Source: PALSA-610 sp038239145 (GTDB taxonomy: Bacteria; Actinomycetota; Acidimicrobiia; IMCC26256; PALSA-610). Taken from it: a DNA stretch of 64,000 nt. The notes beneath the pieces are model-generated. The model did no database searches and had not been told where the DNA came from. It was given only the letters and a program-made list of their open reading frames with translations. A program made the position numbers and the translations under genes. Positions within the stretch are counted from its first letter, which is position 1, and each line of letters begins with the position of its first letter. This document shows, piece by piece, positions 8,644 to 17,150 of the stretch. Where the stretch lies: positions 1 to 64,000 of the forward strand of contig JBBSFB010000016.1 in the NCBI GenBank assembly GCA_038239145.1, in the 5' to 3' direction.

Positions 8644-9651
8644 ATGCGGGTCGAGTCGTCCGTCACGTCGTTGTCATGGATCCCCTCCGAAGCGGTGAGT
8701 GGCCTGAACCGCGCCATGTTCGAGACGGGCCTCGCGCACTACGACGACCCACCGCCCGACCACATCGACGACCTGGAGGCTCTGCGCCAGGCCGACCGGT
8801 TCCGGTTCGCGAACCGGCTGGCGGCGTGGGTGGAGATCGACGACGCCGCCATCGTCGATGCGGGCTACGGACCGCAGAGCGGCGGGCTGATGGGGGCCAC
8901 GACCGTCAGAGTGGCGGCCAAAGCGGCGACCTTCGCCGCGCCCGCACTGCCCGACCTGCGCACCGACCCGGAGTACGCCGACGCCACGGTGCGTTTCGTG
9001 CAGACGGTCGGCGGCCGGACCGCACTCCCGGCGCCTCGGCGCGTGAATCACCCGCCGTACGTGCAGCTACGTGCGCCTTTGGTGTGGAGCACACTCGCGC
9101 TCACCTTCTACCCCGACGGCACCTCGCAGTTCGAGATGCTCGGCGCCAGCGTCTTCCCCCGCCACTGGGTGTACGACAACGACGGCGTGCTGACGGCGAA
9201 GGCCGGTCTCGCCGACTTCAAGCAGTGGTACCGCAAGGCCTTCGGGAAGCACTCGCCCTGGGGCAACGAGAACTCGCAGACGTTCGTGACCGCGGTCGAG
9301 ACCGCGCTCGAGCGCGACCTCGCGGCGAAGATCATGCGCGGAGGCGAGAAGCCGACGATCGACAACCTCAAAGCCGGCGCGCTGCTCACCGAACAGGGCG
9401 CTTCGGGGGACGACGTGTATCTGCTGCTCGATGGTGTGCTCGTGATGGAGATCGACGGGGAGCCCCTCGCCGAGCTCGGGCCCGGCGCGATCGTGGGCGA
9501 GCGGGCCGTGCTCGAAGGCGGTACCCGGACCGCGACGTTGCGCGCGGTGACGAAGGTTCGGGTCGCGACCGCGAAGTCGGATCAACTCGATCTCGAAGCG
9601 CTCGCTCAGGTGTCGCTCGGCCATCGCCGCGAGGAACTGCGCGACTCGTGA
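8644..9651 (+). CDS. Cyclic nucleotide-binding domain protein
   Basis: A 335-residue protein. The first 225 residues form an unrecognised domain. Residues about 229-325 are a cyclic nucleotide-binding domain with the phosphate-binding cassette pattern G285-E286-x-A288 and R295-T-A297. No helix-turn-helix follows, so it is unlikely to be a CRP-type transcription factor; the N-terminal domain may be the regulated part. The ATG at 8644 has a clear GAGGAGG site at 8631-8637. Its stop overlaps the GTG of the MBL-fold gene, and it faces a receiver-cyclase gene, so a shared cyclic nucleotide pathway is likely. Confidence 0.85.
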   Translation: MRVESSVTSLSWIPSEAVSGLNRAMFETGLAHYDDPPPDHIDDLEALRQADRFRFANRLAAWVEIDDAAIVDAGYGPQSGGLMGATTVRVAAKAATFAAPALPDLRTDPEYADATVRFVQTVGGRTALPAPRRVNHPPYVQLRAPLVWSTLALTFYPDGTSQFEMLGASVFPRHWVYDNDGVLTAKAGLADFKQWYRKAFGKHSPWGNENSQTFVTAVETALERDLAAKIMRGGEKPTIDNLKAGALLTEQGASGDDVYLLLDGVLVMEIDGEPLAELGPGAIVGERAVLEGGTRTATLRAVTKVRVATAKSDQLDLEALAQVSLGHRREELRDS

Positions 9652-10472
9652 GGTTGTTGTTCGCGGGAGTGCGCGGGTCGACGCCCGTCAGCGGTACGGA
9701 GTTCGATCGGATCGGAGGCCACACTTCGTGTGTCGCGGTGTTGCGCGACGACGAGTCGGCGCCGAGCCTGGTCCTCGATGCCGGGACCGGGTTGATCAAC
9801 CTGGCGATGACGTTCGGGGACGCGCCGTTCTTGGGCACCGTCCTGCTCACGCACCTGCACTGGGATCACGTACAGGGCCTGCCGTTCTTTCGACCCGCCG
9901 ACCGCGACGATGCCGACGTCACCTTGCTGATGCCCGCGCAGGGCGACGCGCTCACCGTGTTCCGCAAGGCGATGGCGCCCCCGAACTTCCCGATCGGGCC
10001 CGACGGCTTGCAGGGCGCGTGGAAGTTCGGCGCGCTCGAGGCAGGTACGCATTCGATCGGCAGCTTCGAGGTCACCGCGCTCGACGTCCCCCACAAGGGC
10101 GGGCGCGCCTTCGGCTACCGCGTCTCCGACGGGACCCGATCGATCGCGTACATCCCCGACCACGGGCCACACGGTCCCGACGTCGTGGCCGACAGCCGCG
10201 CCAACGCCCTGCAGCTTGCGGACCACGTCGACGTGCTCGTGCACGGCGCACCGTTCGTCACCCGCGAACAGAAGTTGGCCGACTGTTACGGACACGCGAC
10301 CGTCGATGACGCATTGGAGCTCGCGGTCGCGGCGTCGGCGGATCGGCTCGTGCTCACCCATCACGGACCCTTCCGGACCGACGACGCGGTCGACGACATC
10401 GGCCGCAAAGCCGCCGCCGAGTTCCGCCGGGAGCTGGTCGTCGCCCGCGACAACCTCACCGTCGAGGTGTGA
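9648..10472 (+). CDS. MBL-fold metallo-hydrolase (PhnP/RNase Z-like phosphodiesterase type)
   Basis: A 274-residue metallo-beta-lactamase-fold enzyme. The N-terminal GVRGSTPVSG...GGHTSCV pattern is typical of the cyclic-phosphate phosphodiesterase/RNase Z-like branch. The metal motif HLHWDH is at residues 69-74, and LTHHGPF near the end supplies a late histidine. The GTG start overlaps the stop of the cyclic-nucleotide-binding gene (GTGA), so the two are translationally coupled. From this context it could hydrolyse a cyclic nucleotide or another phosphodiester; the substrate is not proven by sequence. Confidence 0.88.
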   Translation: MRLLFAGVRGSTPVSGTEFDRIGGHTSCVAVLRDDESAPSLVLDAGTGLINLAMTFGDAPFLGTVLLTHLHWDHVQGLPFFRPADRDDADVTLLMPAQGDALTVFRKAMAPPNFPIGPDGLQGAWKFGALEAGTHSIGSFEVTALDVPHKGGRAFGYRVSDGTRSIAYIPDHGPHGPDVVADSRANALQLADHVDVLVHGAPFVTREQKLADCYGHATVDDALELAVAASADRLVLTHHGPFRTDDAVDDIGRKAAAEFRRELVVARDNLTVEV

Positions 10473-10482
10473 CGAGGGCCGG

Positions 10483-11111
10483 CTACCGCGGTTCGGGGCG
10501 GTCGAGGTTCCAGTGCCGCGACGAGACGCACATCCAAGCATCGTCGTGGCCGGGCGTGATCGAGAAACGACTCACCATCCGCTGGCCGCCGTCGTAGTCG
10601 CCGTACAGGATGTCGACCGTTATCGGCTCCCGGGCCTTGATCCGATCCCGCACCTTCTCGTACACCGGATCGGACGTGTCGCGCAGCGCGCCCTGCCAGA
10701 ACCCGCGGTCGGCCGGCGCGACGTAGAGATCGCGGGTCAGCCGCCGGAAATTGGCGGGATCTTCATGGCCGACGTCACCGACCAGTCGATCGGGAACGAC
10801 CGACCAGCGGTCGAGCACGGCAATGCCGTTGCCGACGTTGCGCAGCGACATCGCGAGATAGATCGCGTCCTCGCCGAGGTCGGCGACCGCGCCGCCGCCC
10901 GGGATGCGGTACCACTTCTGGTCCTGGAATCCCACCTTCTCGGGCGCGTCCTCGAGCCGGGACGAGGAGGGGGCGGAGGCGGGTGAGGAGCGACTCTTCG
11001 GTCGCCCGCGCGGCCCGATTCGCCGACCCGCACCGAAGCGAACGTCGCGATTGCAAGCACGAGCGTTCCACCGGCGGTGGACAGCGAGGCGATCGTCGAA
11101 CAGTCGGACAC
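10483..11111 (-). pseudogene. Frameshifted membrane-anchored hypothetical protein
   Basis: Coding potential continues across three reading frames. From GTG 11111 the frame gives a short N-terminus and a membrane helix (GGTLVLAIATFASVR). Near 11025 it must shift to continue as SANRAARATEESLLTRLRPL. Near 10965 it shifts again into SRLEDAPEKVGFQDQKWYRI and runs to TAG at 10483. The pieces join into one plausible protein of about 208 residues with one N-terminal membrane helix and a beta-rich soluble domain. Both breaks fall in G/C-rich runs, so they are either true mutations or sequencing errors. Function unknown. Confidence 0.65.
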
Positions 11112-11146
11112 GGGCTGACGCTAGTGGGCGACCCGGAGGTCGCGCC

Positions 11147-11527
11147 TCAAGCGTTCGAGTAGACGCGCTCGGGCGTGATGAACACCGCGGTACGACGTTC
11201 GGCGAGCATGACACGGTCGTACTCGTCCCAGTCGTCGTGCGAACCGCCCGCGGCCCGGAATACATCGCGCAGCACGAGTCGGAGGCGCTCGGCGTCGAGG
11301 CCGGGGACGGGATCATCGGGACCGCACACGTCGGTCGGCCCCTCGACCGCGACCCATTGCCAGCCCGACTTGGCGACCAGCGTCGTCCGGGGCCGGACGA
11401 GGAGGTTCGCGAGCTTGCGGGCGTTGACGACCGAGGCCTGGACCGTCGCGTCGTCTCGCACCGTAGCCACGACACAAAGGCCGCTGTCCGCGGCGGCAAG
11501 CCGGGAGAAGTCGTCGAGTTTGCTCAT
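11147..11527 (-). CDS. PPOX/FDOR split-barrel protein, apparently internally shortened
   Basis: A 126-residue flavin/F420-binding split-barrel protein resembling the TIGR03618 type. The family N-terminus (MSKLDDFSRLAAADSGLCVVAT) and C-terminus (GGSHDDWDEYDRVMLAERRTAVF) are clear. Between VQASVVNA and RKLANLLVRP, however, members usually carry roughly 20 more residues forming a barrel strand; here the two flanks are joined directly. The frame is intact. The product may be non-functional or structurally altered. I chose the ATG at 11527; a GTG lies two codons upstream. The missing segment is judged from memory of the family. Confidence 0.75.
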   Translation of the reverse strand: MSKLDDFSRLAAADSGLCVVATVRDDATVQASVVNARKLANLLVRPRTTLVAKSGWQWVAVEGPTDVCGPDDPVPGLDAERLRLVLRDVFRAAGGSHDDWDEYDRVMLAERRTAVFITPERVYSNA

Positions 11528-11569
11528 CGCCACAACTTAAGCAAACTGCAACTCAAGGCAAAGGCGCTC

Positions 11570-11599
11570 TTGAAAACCACTTTTACCGTTTGTGATAAA
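11570..11599 (+). promoter_or_regulatory. Possible housekeeping (sigma-70-like) promoter
   Basis: An AT-rich stretch unusual for this window contains TTGAAA (11570-11575) and GATAAA (11594-11599) separated by 18 bp, 40 bp before the ATG at 11640. It matches the -35 well and four of six bases of the -10. The assignment is by pattern only. Confidence 0.4.
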
Positions 11600-11639
11600 C
11601 CGATTCCGGCCAAAATACTTTGAAACGGAAGGTCACCGA

Positions 11640-12248
11640 ATGCCGCGGAGGTCAGTTGCGAAGAGTGAAGTCAGAGTCTCTACTTCCGAAGAGTCGGAAA
11701 CGGCAGTCACTGCGTATCTGGCAACGATCGGAACGCCCAAGCCGCGTGGTCGCCAGGCCCGGCCCAAGCCCGATTTCGACACTGCCACCAAAGGCATCAC
11801 CGACCCGCTGGCCAAGCTCGCTGCGATCAAGGAAGAACGGCAGCGCGTCGCCAACATCGTCGTCGGTGACGATGCCGAAGACCGCTTTGTGAAATACGCG
11901 AAAGCATGGGCGAAGATCCACGAATACAGCCGCGAGGATTTCGCCGCGCTCGGCGTGACCCGCCGGGTTCTCGACGCGGCATTCGGCGGGAGCACACCGC
12001 GCCCCCGGGCGTCGTCGTCGGGCCGGGCGCCGCGGGTCAGCACGAAGGATCTCGCCGACGCCATCGAGGCGAAGCCGGCCGGCACGTGGTTGACGGTGAA
12101 CGCAGTCATGCGCGAGGTCGGCGGATCACCGGCGACCGTGCGCAAGGTGCTCGACGGCCTCGCCGCGGCCGGGACCGTCACCGACCCCATCGACGACCCG
12201 AAGCATTCGGGCAAGGGTCGCGCCCCCAAGGTCTGGGAACGCAACTAA
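11640..12248 (+). CDS. Winged-helix-like hypothetical protein
   Basis: A 202-residue protein of unknown function. The N-terminus is basic and Ser/Thr-rich. Residues about 35-110 contain a helical domain (LAKLAAIKEERQRVANIV, then DRFVKYAKAWAKIHEYSRED). The C-terminal part (about 130-200) looks like a winged helix: TKDLADAIEAKPAGTWLTVN, then REVGGSPATVRKVLDGLAAA and a basic wing. It is probably a DNA-binding protein. The ATG at 11640 has a GGAAGG site upstream and was preferred to an in-frame ATG at 11592. Its upstream DNA is notably AT-rich compared with the surroundings. Confidence 0.7.
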   Translation: MPRRSVAKSEVRVSTSEESETAVTAYLATIGTPKPRGRQARPKPDFDTATKGITDPLAKLAAIKEERQRVANIVVGDDAEDRFVKYAKAWAKIHEYSREDFAALGVTRRVLDAAFGGSTPRPRASSSGRAPRVSTKDLADAIEAKPAGTWLTVNAVMREVGGSPATVRKVLDGLAAAGTVTDPIDDPKHSGKGRAPKVWERN

Positions 12249-12258
12249 CGCCTCCGAT

Positions 12259-12280
12259 CCCCAAGCTCGGGGGGTTGGGG
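12259..12280. terminator. Hairpin between convergent genes
   Basis: Inverted repeat CCCCAA...TTGGGG lies between the stop codons of the convergent winged-helix gene and metX. It has no T-tract on either strand, which is common in high-GC genomes. It may act in both directions. Confidence 0.5.
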
Positions 12281-13411
12281 TCAGACCAGCGCGCCGGCGA
12301 TGATGTCGCCGATCGCTTCGTGCTCGGTCAAGAACGCGTCGTGGCCGCCGATCGAGTCGACGACTTCGACCCCTTTGTTGCGGGGGATGCAATCGGCGAT
12401 CTCGTGCTGGAGCCGCAACGGGTACAGGTCGTCGCTCGAGATGCCGGCGATCGTCACTTCTGCGGTGACGCGACCAAGCGCGGCCGCGACTCCCCCGCGC
12501 CCGCGACCGATGTCGTGGTGGTTCATCGCGCGCGAGAGCACGATGTAGGTGTTGGCGTCGAAGCGGCGCGCGAGCTTCTCGCCGTGGTATTCGAGGTACG
12601 ACTCGATCGTGTACAGGCCACCTTCGAACGGATGCTCGTCGTTCTGGTGCCCGCGATTGAAGCGTTGCGCGAGCTCGACCTCGGAGCGGTACGACACTTG
12701 GCCCATGCCGCGCGCGAGCGACAACCCCCGCCACGGACCGACGCCGAAGTCGTAGTAGTCGCCGCCGTGGAAATGTGGATCGGCCTCGATGGCGCGGATC
12801 TGGAGGGAGCACAGTGCGATTTGCTCGGCCGTCGCCGCCGCGCCGCACGCAATGACGACGGCGCGTGGCACCCGATCGCGATACCTCACCGTCCACTCCA
12901 GCGCGCGCTGACCGCCCATCGAACCGCCCACGACCGAGTGCCAGCACGCGATGCCGAGATGGTCGGCCAACGCCGCCTCGACGTCGACCTGGTCGCGGAT
13001 CGTCGTCACCGGGAAGCGCGAGCCATGGGGCCGGCCCGTCGCCGGGTCGATCGACGCCGGGCCCGTCGTCCCCTGGCACCCGCCGAGGATGTTCGGGCAC
13101 ACAACGAAGAACCGGTCCGTGTCGATCGCGCGACCGGGACCGATGAGCGCGTTCCACCACCCGAGTTGAGGATGACCCGGCTCGACCGGACCCGCGGCGT
13201 GACTGTCGAGCGTGAGCGCGTGCAGCACGAGCAGCGCGTTCGACGCGTCTGCGTTCAGGGTCCCCCACGTCTCGTACGCGACGGTCACCGGCGACAGCGT
13301 CCCTCCCGCGCGCAGCGCGAGCGGAACGTCGGCGAAGAGCGTCGCGGATTGGCGACGACCGGGCGGATCGCCCGGCCGCCATGCGCCCGTGACGGGAGGT
13401 TCGCCCGTCAT
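12281..13411 (-). CDS. metX: Homoserine O-acetyltransferase
   Basis: A 376-residue alpha/beta-hydrolase-fold acyltransferase that acetylates L-homoserine from acetyl-CoA in methionine synthesis. Diagnostic stretches are CPNILGGCQGTTGPASIDP, the nucleophile elbow GGSMGGQ (S164), the acid in SDDLYP (D327) and the catalytic histidine H357 in GGHDAF. Length and motifs match the MetX family. It starts 4 bp after the stop of metY, the sulfhydrylase using its product, so metY-metX form an operon. MetX paralogues using succinyl-CoA exist, so acyl donor choice is the usual caveat. Confidence 0.95.
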   Translation of the reverse strand: MTGEPPVTGAWRPGDPPGRRQSATLFADVPLALRAGGTLSPVTVAYETWGTLNADASNALLVLHALTLDSHAAGPVEPGHPQLGWWNALIGPGRAIDTDRFFVVCPNILGGCQGTTGPASIDPATGRPHGSRFPVTTIRDQVDVEAALADHLGIACWHSVVGGSMGGQRALEWTVRYRDRVPRAVVIACGAAATAEQIALCSLQIRAIEADPHFHGGDYYDFGVGPWRGLSLARGMGQVSYRSEVELAQRFNRGHQNDEHPFEGGLYTIESYLEYHGEKLARRFDANTYIVLSRAMNHHDIGRGRGGVAAALGRVTAEVTIAGISSDDLYPLRLQHEIADCIPRNKGVEVVDSIGGHDAFLTEHEAIGDIIAGALV

Positions 13412-13415
13412 CGGA

Positions 13416-14720
13416 TCAAGTCGATTTCGCGGCGCGGAGACCGGCTTCGAGGTCGGCGAGAATGTCGTCGAGAGTCTCGATTCCGACCGACAGGCGAACG
13501 AGACCGGGGGTGACTCCCGTCGAGAGCAACTCCCCTACGTCGAGCTGGCTGTGCGTGGTGCTCGCAGGATGGATCGCCAGGCTCCGCACGTCGCCGACGT
13601 TGGCGAGATGGCTGAACAGCTCGAGCCCGTCGATGAAGTTACGACCGGCCTCGACGCCACCCTTCAACTCGAACGCGACGATCGCGCCCTTGCCGTTCGG
13701 CAAGTACTTGTCGGCCCGCGCGTTCCACTTGCTCGACTTCAGGCCCGGGTACGCGACCCGCTCGACCTCGTCGCGGCCTTCGAGCCATTCGGCGACCGCC
13801 TGCGCGTTCTTCGAGTGCCGCTCCATGCGCAGGCTCAAGGTTTGCAGACCTTGCAGGAACAAGAACGAGTTGAACGGTGCGATGGCGGCGCCGAGGTCGC
13901 GCATGTACTGCAACCGGCACTTCAGTACGAACATGGCGGGACGGAGCTCGGGCGGCAGCTCCGCGAACACGAGGCCGTGGTAGCTCGGGTCGGGCTCGGT
14001 GAAGCCCGGAAACCGGCCGCTGCCGGGGTAGTCGAAGGAGCCGCCGTCGATAATCACGCCGCCGATCGACGTGCCGTGACCGCCGATGAATTTGGTCGCA
14101 CTGTGCAGGACCACGTCGGCACCGTGTTGCAATGGCTGCAGCAGCGCCGGGCTCGCGAGCGTGTTGTCGATCACGAGCGGGATCTTGTTTTCGTGTGCGA
14201 TCTTCGCCACGCCTTCGAAGTCGAAGATGTCGCCCTTCGGGTTCCCGATGCTCTCGCCGTAGAACGCCTTGGTGTTCGGCCGGATCGCCTTCTCCCACGC
14301 GCCGAGATCATCGGGGTCCTCGACGAATGTCACCTCGATACCGAGTTTCGGGAAGGTGTAGTGGAGTTGGTTGTAGGTACCTCCGTACAGCGACGCGCTG
14401 GAGACGATGTGGCCGCCGTTCTCGGCCAGGTTCAACAGCGCGATCGTCTGGGCTGCCTGCCCACTCGAGGTCGCGAGCGCGCCGACTCCGCCCTCGAGTG
14501 CGACCATCCGCTGCTCGAACGCGTCCTGGGTCGGGTTCATGATCCGCGTGTAGATCATCCCGAGCTCCTGCAACCCGAAAAGGGCGGCCGCGTGCTCGGT
14601 GTCACGGAAGACGAACGACGAGGTCTGGTAGATCGGCGTCACCCTTGCGCCGGTGGCGTCCGGCACTTCGGCCCCGGCGTGCACGAGTCGGGTCTCGAGA
14701 CCCCATGCTTCGTTCGTCAT
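13416..14720 (-). CDS. metY: O-acetylhomoserine sulfhydrylase
   Basis: A 434-residue PLP enzyme of the Cys/Met metabolism family that converts O-acetylhomoserine and sulfide to homocysteine. It begins ETRLVHAGAEVPDATGARVTP. It has the YTRIMNPTQDAFEQR region, and the PLP lysine is in SATKFIGGHGTSIGG. The long insert and ASTTHSQL near the end are typical of MetY rather than cystathionine synthases. The ATG at 14720 follows a purine-rich AAAGGACGGGCGAGG. It is upstream of metX in the same operon. I see no recognisable SAM riboswitch in its leader. Confidence 0.95.
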   Translation of the reverse strand: MTNEAWGLETRLVHAGAEVPDATGARVTPIYQTSSFVFRDTEHAAALFGLQELGMIYTRIMNPTQDAFEQRMVALEGGVGALATSSGQAAQTIALLNLAENGGHIVSSASLYGGTYNQLHYTFPKLGIEVTFVEDPDDLGAWEKAIRPNTKAFYGESIGNPKGDIFDFEGVAKIAHENKIPLVIDNTLASPALLQPLQHGADVVLHSATKFIGGHGTSIGGVIIDGGSFDYPGSGRFPGFTEPDPSYHGLVFAELPPELRPAMFVLKCRLQYMRDLGAAIAPFNSFLFLQGLQTLSLRMERHSKNAQAVAEWLEGRDEVERVAYPGLKSSKWNARADKYLPNGKGAIVAFELKGGVEAGRNFIDGLELFSHLANVGDVRSLAIHPASTTHSQLDVGELLSTGVTPGLVRLSVGIETLDDILADLEAGLRAAKST

Positions 14721-15083
14721 CCTCGCCCGTCCTTTGTCGTTTCGGCTGCGATCGGCACGGATCCACGGTACGACCGGAATCCTGACGAGTCCAGTAGGGA
14801 TTACGGTCCTCTGCGTACGCATCAGCACTACGCCACTGCGCGCCGAATGCTTCGCGCCGCGAGACGGGGGAAGATCGTCGGCAAGAAATTTTCGGCGTCC
14901 ACGGTTTGGCCCGGACCCGGTCCGGGGTACACCATTCGTCGAGTTCGGTTCTTGCCGCCCCCCGCACGGTGATTCGGACTCTTTGCAGCACCGGTTCGGG
15001 AACGTCGAGGATCGCCGCCCGGCCCCGACGTTCCCCCGGCGCCGCAACGGCTCCCGTGAGGTCGAGGCGGATACGGTGCCCGC
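14721..15083. other. Divergent intergenic region metY/ligD-like
   Basis: This 363 bp stretch has no gene. On the minus strand it is the leader of metY, and on the plus strand it holds a SigB/SigF-like promoter at 14904-14930. I looked for a SAM-responsive RNA in the metY leader and did not recognise one. Confidence 0.6.
14904..14930 (+). promoter_or_regulatory. SigB/SigF-type promoter for the LigD-like gene
   Basis: GTTT (14904-14907), 17 nt spacer, GGGTAC (14925-14930). This fits the general-stress sigma consensus GTTT-N15-17-GGGTAY. It shares GTTTGGCCCGGACCCG with the site at 21631. It lies about 150 bp before the ligase gene. Confidence 0.6.
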
Positions 15084-16550
15084 ATGGCGCGCAAGCGTGA
15101 GCTCGCCGAGTACGAGGCAAAACGCGACTTCACCGCCACCACCGAGCCCGCGCCCGGGACCTCGGAGCCCGAACCCGACGTCGACCTCCTGCCGGGCGCG
15201 CCGCGCCGGTTCGTCGTGCAGGAGCATCACGCGCGCGCCCTGCACTGGGACCTCCGCCTGGAACGCGACGGGGTGCTCGCATCGTGGGCCGTCCCGAAGG
15301 GCATACCGGTCGACCCCAAGCGCAATCACCTCGCAGTGCAGACCGAGGACCACCCGATCGAGTACCTCACGTTCACGGGCGAGATCCCGGCCGGCGAGTA
15401 CGGCGGCGGCGCCATGGGCGTCTGGGACACCGGGACCTTCGAGACCCACAAGTGGCGCGAGAAGGAAGTCATGGTGACCTTCCACGGATCGCGGGTCCGC
15501 GGGAAGTACGTCTTGTTCCACACGGGCGGAAAGCAATGGATGATCCACCGCATGGACCCGCCTGACGATCCCGATCGAGCCGCGCCGCCGAACGACCTGA
15601 AACCGATGCTCGCGACCCTCGCGGCCAAGTGTCCGACCGGCGCGGGCTGGGCGTTCGAGCTGAAGTGGGACGGCATCCGTGCCATTGGTTATGTCGACGG
15701 CGGGCGGATCCGCCTGCTCACCCGGAACGGCAACGACGTGACCCGGCGTTACCCGGAGCTGCGCCGGCTCGGGGAGTCGCTCGGATCACGCGACGTCGTG
15801 CTGGACGGCGAGATCGTCGCGTTCGACGAGACGAGCCGCCCGAGCTTCGAGTTGCTCCAGCGCCGCATGCACGTGGAGAGCGATGCCACGATCCGCAGGC
15901 TCGTCGGCGAGATTCCGGTCACCTACGTGCTGTTCGACCTGCTGTGGCTGGATGGTCATTCGACGATGACCATGCCGTATCTCGAACGCCGGGAGCTTCT
16001 CCGCGGCCTCGCGCTCTACGGGTCATCGTGGCAGACGCCCCCGAACGAGGTCGGGAGCGAGGGAACCGCGACGATCGAGGTGAGCAAGCGCTTCGGCCTC
16101 GAGGGTGTGGTCGCCAAGCGCGTCGACGGTCGCTACGAACCGGGACGCAGGTCGGCGGGTTGGCTGAAGCTGAAGAACCAACTCCGCCAGGAGTTCGTGG
16201 TCGGAGGTTGGCAGCCCGGCGAGAAGGGCCGGACCGGCAGCATCGGCTCACTGCTCGTCGGCTATTACGACGGCGACTGCTTGCATTACGCCGGGAAGGC
16301 GGGCAGCGGCCTCTCCGGACCCGTGATCGCCGAGCTCGAGGCGCTGTTTGCCCACCAGGCTCGCAACGACAGCCCGTTCGCCGCGGGCCGCGTACCGAAG
16401 GGCGTCCGTTTCGTCGAACCCACGTTGGTGGTGGAGGTCCGGTTCACCGAGTGGACGAGCGCGGGCAACATCCGCCACCCCACGTTCCTCGGCATCCGAA
16501 CCGACAAGGATCCCCGGGAGGTCGTGAAGGAGACCCCGGTGGCACTTTGA
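15084..16550 (+). CDS. LigD-like DNA repair ligase (phosphoesterase-ligase, no polymerase domain)
   Basis: A 488-residue protein with two of the three LigD modules of bacterial non-homologous end joining. Residues about 40-165 are the 3'-phosphoesterase domain (FVVQEHHARALHWDLRLE, AVPKG, IPAGEYGGG). Residues about 170-480 are an ATP-dependent ligase with adenylation lysine K194 in FELKWDGIRA, followed by DGEIVAF, EGVVAKR and WLKLKN. The primase-polymerase module is absent from the chain, and no Ku gene is seen in this window. A SigB/SigF-type promoter upstream suggests expression in stress or stationary phase. Confidence 0.93.
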   Translation: MARKRELAEYEAKRDFTATTEPAPGTSEPEPDVDLLPGAPRRFVVQEHHARALHWDLRLERDGVLASWAVPKGIPVDPKRNHLAVQTEDHPIEYLTFTGEIPAGEYGGGAMGVWDTGTFETHKWREKEVMVTFHGSRVRGKYVLFHTGGKQWMIHRMDPPDDPDRAAPPNDLKPMLATLAAKCPTGAGWAFELKWDGIRAIGYVDGGRIRLLTRNGNDVTRRYPELRRLGESLGSRDVVLDGEIVAFDETSRPSFELLQRRMHVESDATIRRLVGEIPVTYVLFDLLWLDGHSTMTMPYLERRELLRGLALYGSSWQTPPNEVGSEGTATIEVSKRFGLEGVVAKRVDGRYEPGRRSAGWLKLKNQLRQEFVVGGWQPGEKGRTGSIGSLLVGYYDGDCLHYAGKAGSGLSGPVIAELEALFAHQARNDSPFAAGRVPKGVRFVEPTLVVEVRFTEWTSAGNIRHPTFLGIRTDKDPREVVKETPVAL

Positions 16551-16568
16551 CGGTCAGGTCAAGGTGGG

Positions 16569-16958
16569 TCAGTCCGGGTCGTCGAGACCGACCTCGGCCC
16601 ACACCGTCTTGCCGCCGTCGTGCGCGATGATCCCCCACGCCCGGGCCAGCGAGTTCACGATCTGGAGCCCACGTCCGCCCAGTTGCTCGGGTTCGCGCCG
16701 AGCCTGCGGGGCGATGTGACTGGTCCGGGTGTCACCGTCGGAGACCTCGATCCGCAGGGCGTCGTCCTCGGAGAGGACCAGCACCTCGATCGGCTCGGCG
16801 CCGTGCAGGACAGCGTTCGTCACGAGCTCGCTCAGCACGAGCAGCGCGACCGTCGCTTCTCCCCCGAGGTGGTTCTCGGCCGCGAACCGGCTGACCTGAC
16901 GACGCGCCTGCGCCGGACTCGCGGCGGTCTGCGGGAGAGAGATGCGGAGACTCGACAC
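16569..16958 (-). CDS. RsbW-like anti-sigma factor/serine kinase
   Basis: A 129-residue GHKL ATPase of the HATPase_c_2 (RsbW/SpoIIAB) type. The N-box is LVLSELVTNAVLHGAEP, followed by LRIEVSDGDTR and GGRGLQIVNSLARAWG. Such proteins bind a sigma factor or phosphorylate the serine of a STAS antagonist. The frame is open to a TTG at 16985, but GTG 16958 has an AGGGGG site about 9 bp upstream and gives the usual N-terminus. It follows the phosphatase-STAS pair by about 190 bp and has its own SigB-type promoter at 17067-17091. Confidence 0.88.
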   Translation of the reverse strand: MSSLRISLPQTAASPAQARRQVSRFAAENHLGGEATVALLVLSELVTNAVLHGAEPIEVLVLSEDDALRIEVSDGDTRTSHIAPQARREPEQLGGRGLQIVNSLARAWGIIAHDGGKTVWAEVGLDDPD

Positions 16959-17066
16959 GCGCGCCGTCCCCCTAATGCGGGTCAACGCCCACGGCCGGGC
17001 GAGCAGGTAGAGCCCTGGATCGACAACCCGGTTCCCCTCTCACATCTGGGATTGCGCAGCTTGCAG

Positions 17067-17091
17067 ATACCCCGGTGGGGCGGGGGGCAAC
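17067..17091 (-). promoter_or_regulatory. SigB/SigF-type promoter for the RsbW-like gene
   Basis: On the minus strand: GTTG (17091-17088), 15 nt spacer, GGGTAT (17072-17067). The -10 is a perfect match to the actinobacterial general-stress consensus. The kinase gene starts about 108 bp downstream. Confidence 0.6.
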
Positions 17092-17150
17092 CAGGCGGCC
17101 CCCAGGAACCGCCCCAGTCGTGACGGTCCGTCCGCCCGGACGCCGATCGG

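Noticed and set aside
14721..14900. Possible SAM-responsive riboswitch in the metY leader
   Set aside because: I looked for conserved S-box, SAM-II or SAM-IV sequence signatures and found none; a covariance search would be decisive.
17001..17066. Short protein frames between the STAS gene and RsbW-like gene
   Set aside because: No start with ribosome-binding site and no family pattern; the space is explained by the promoter at 17067-17091.
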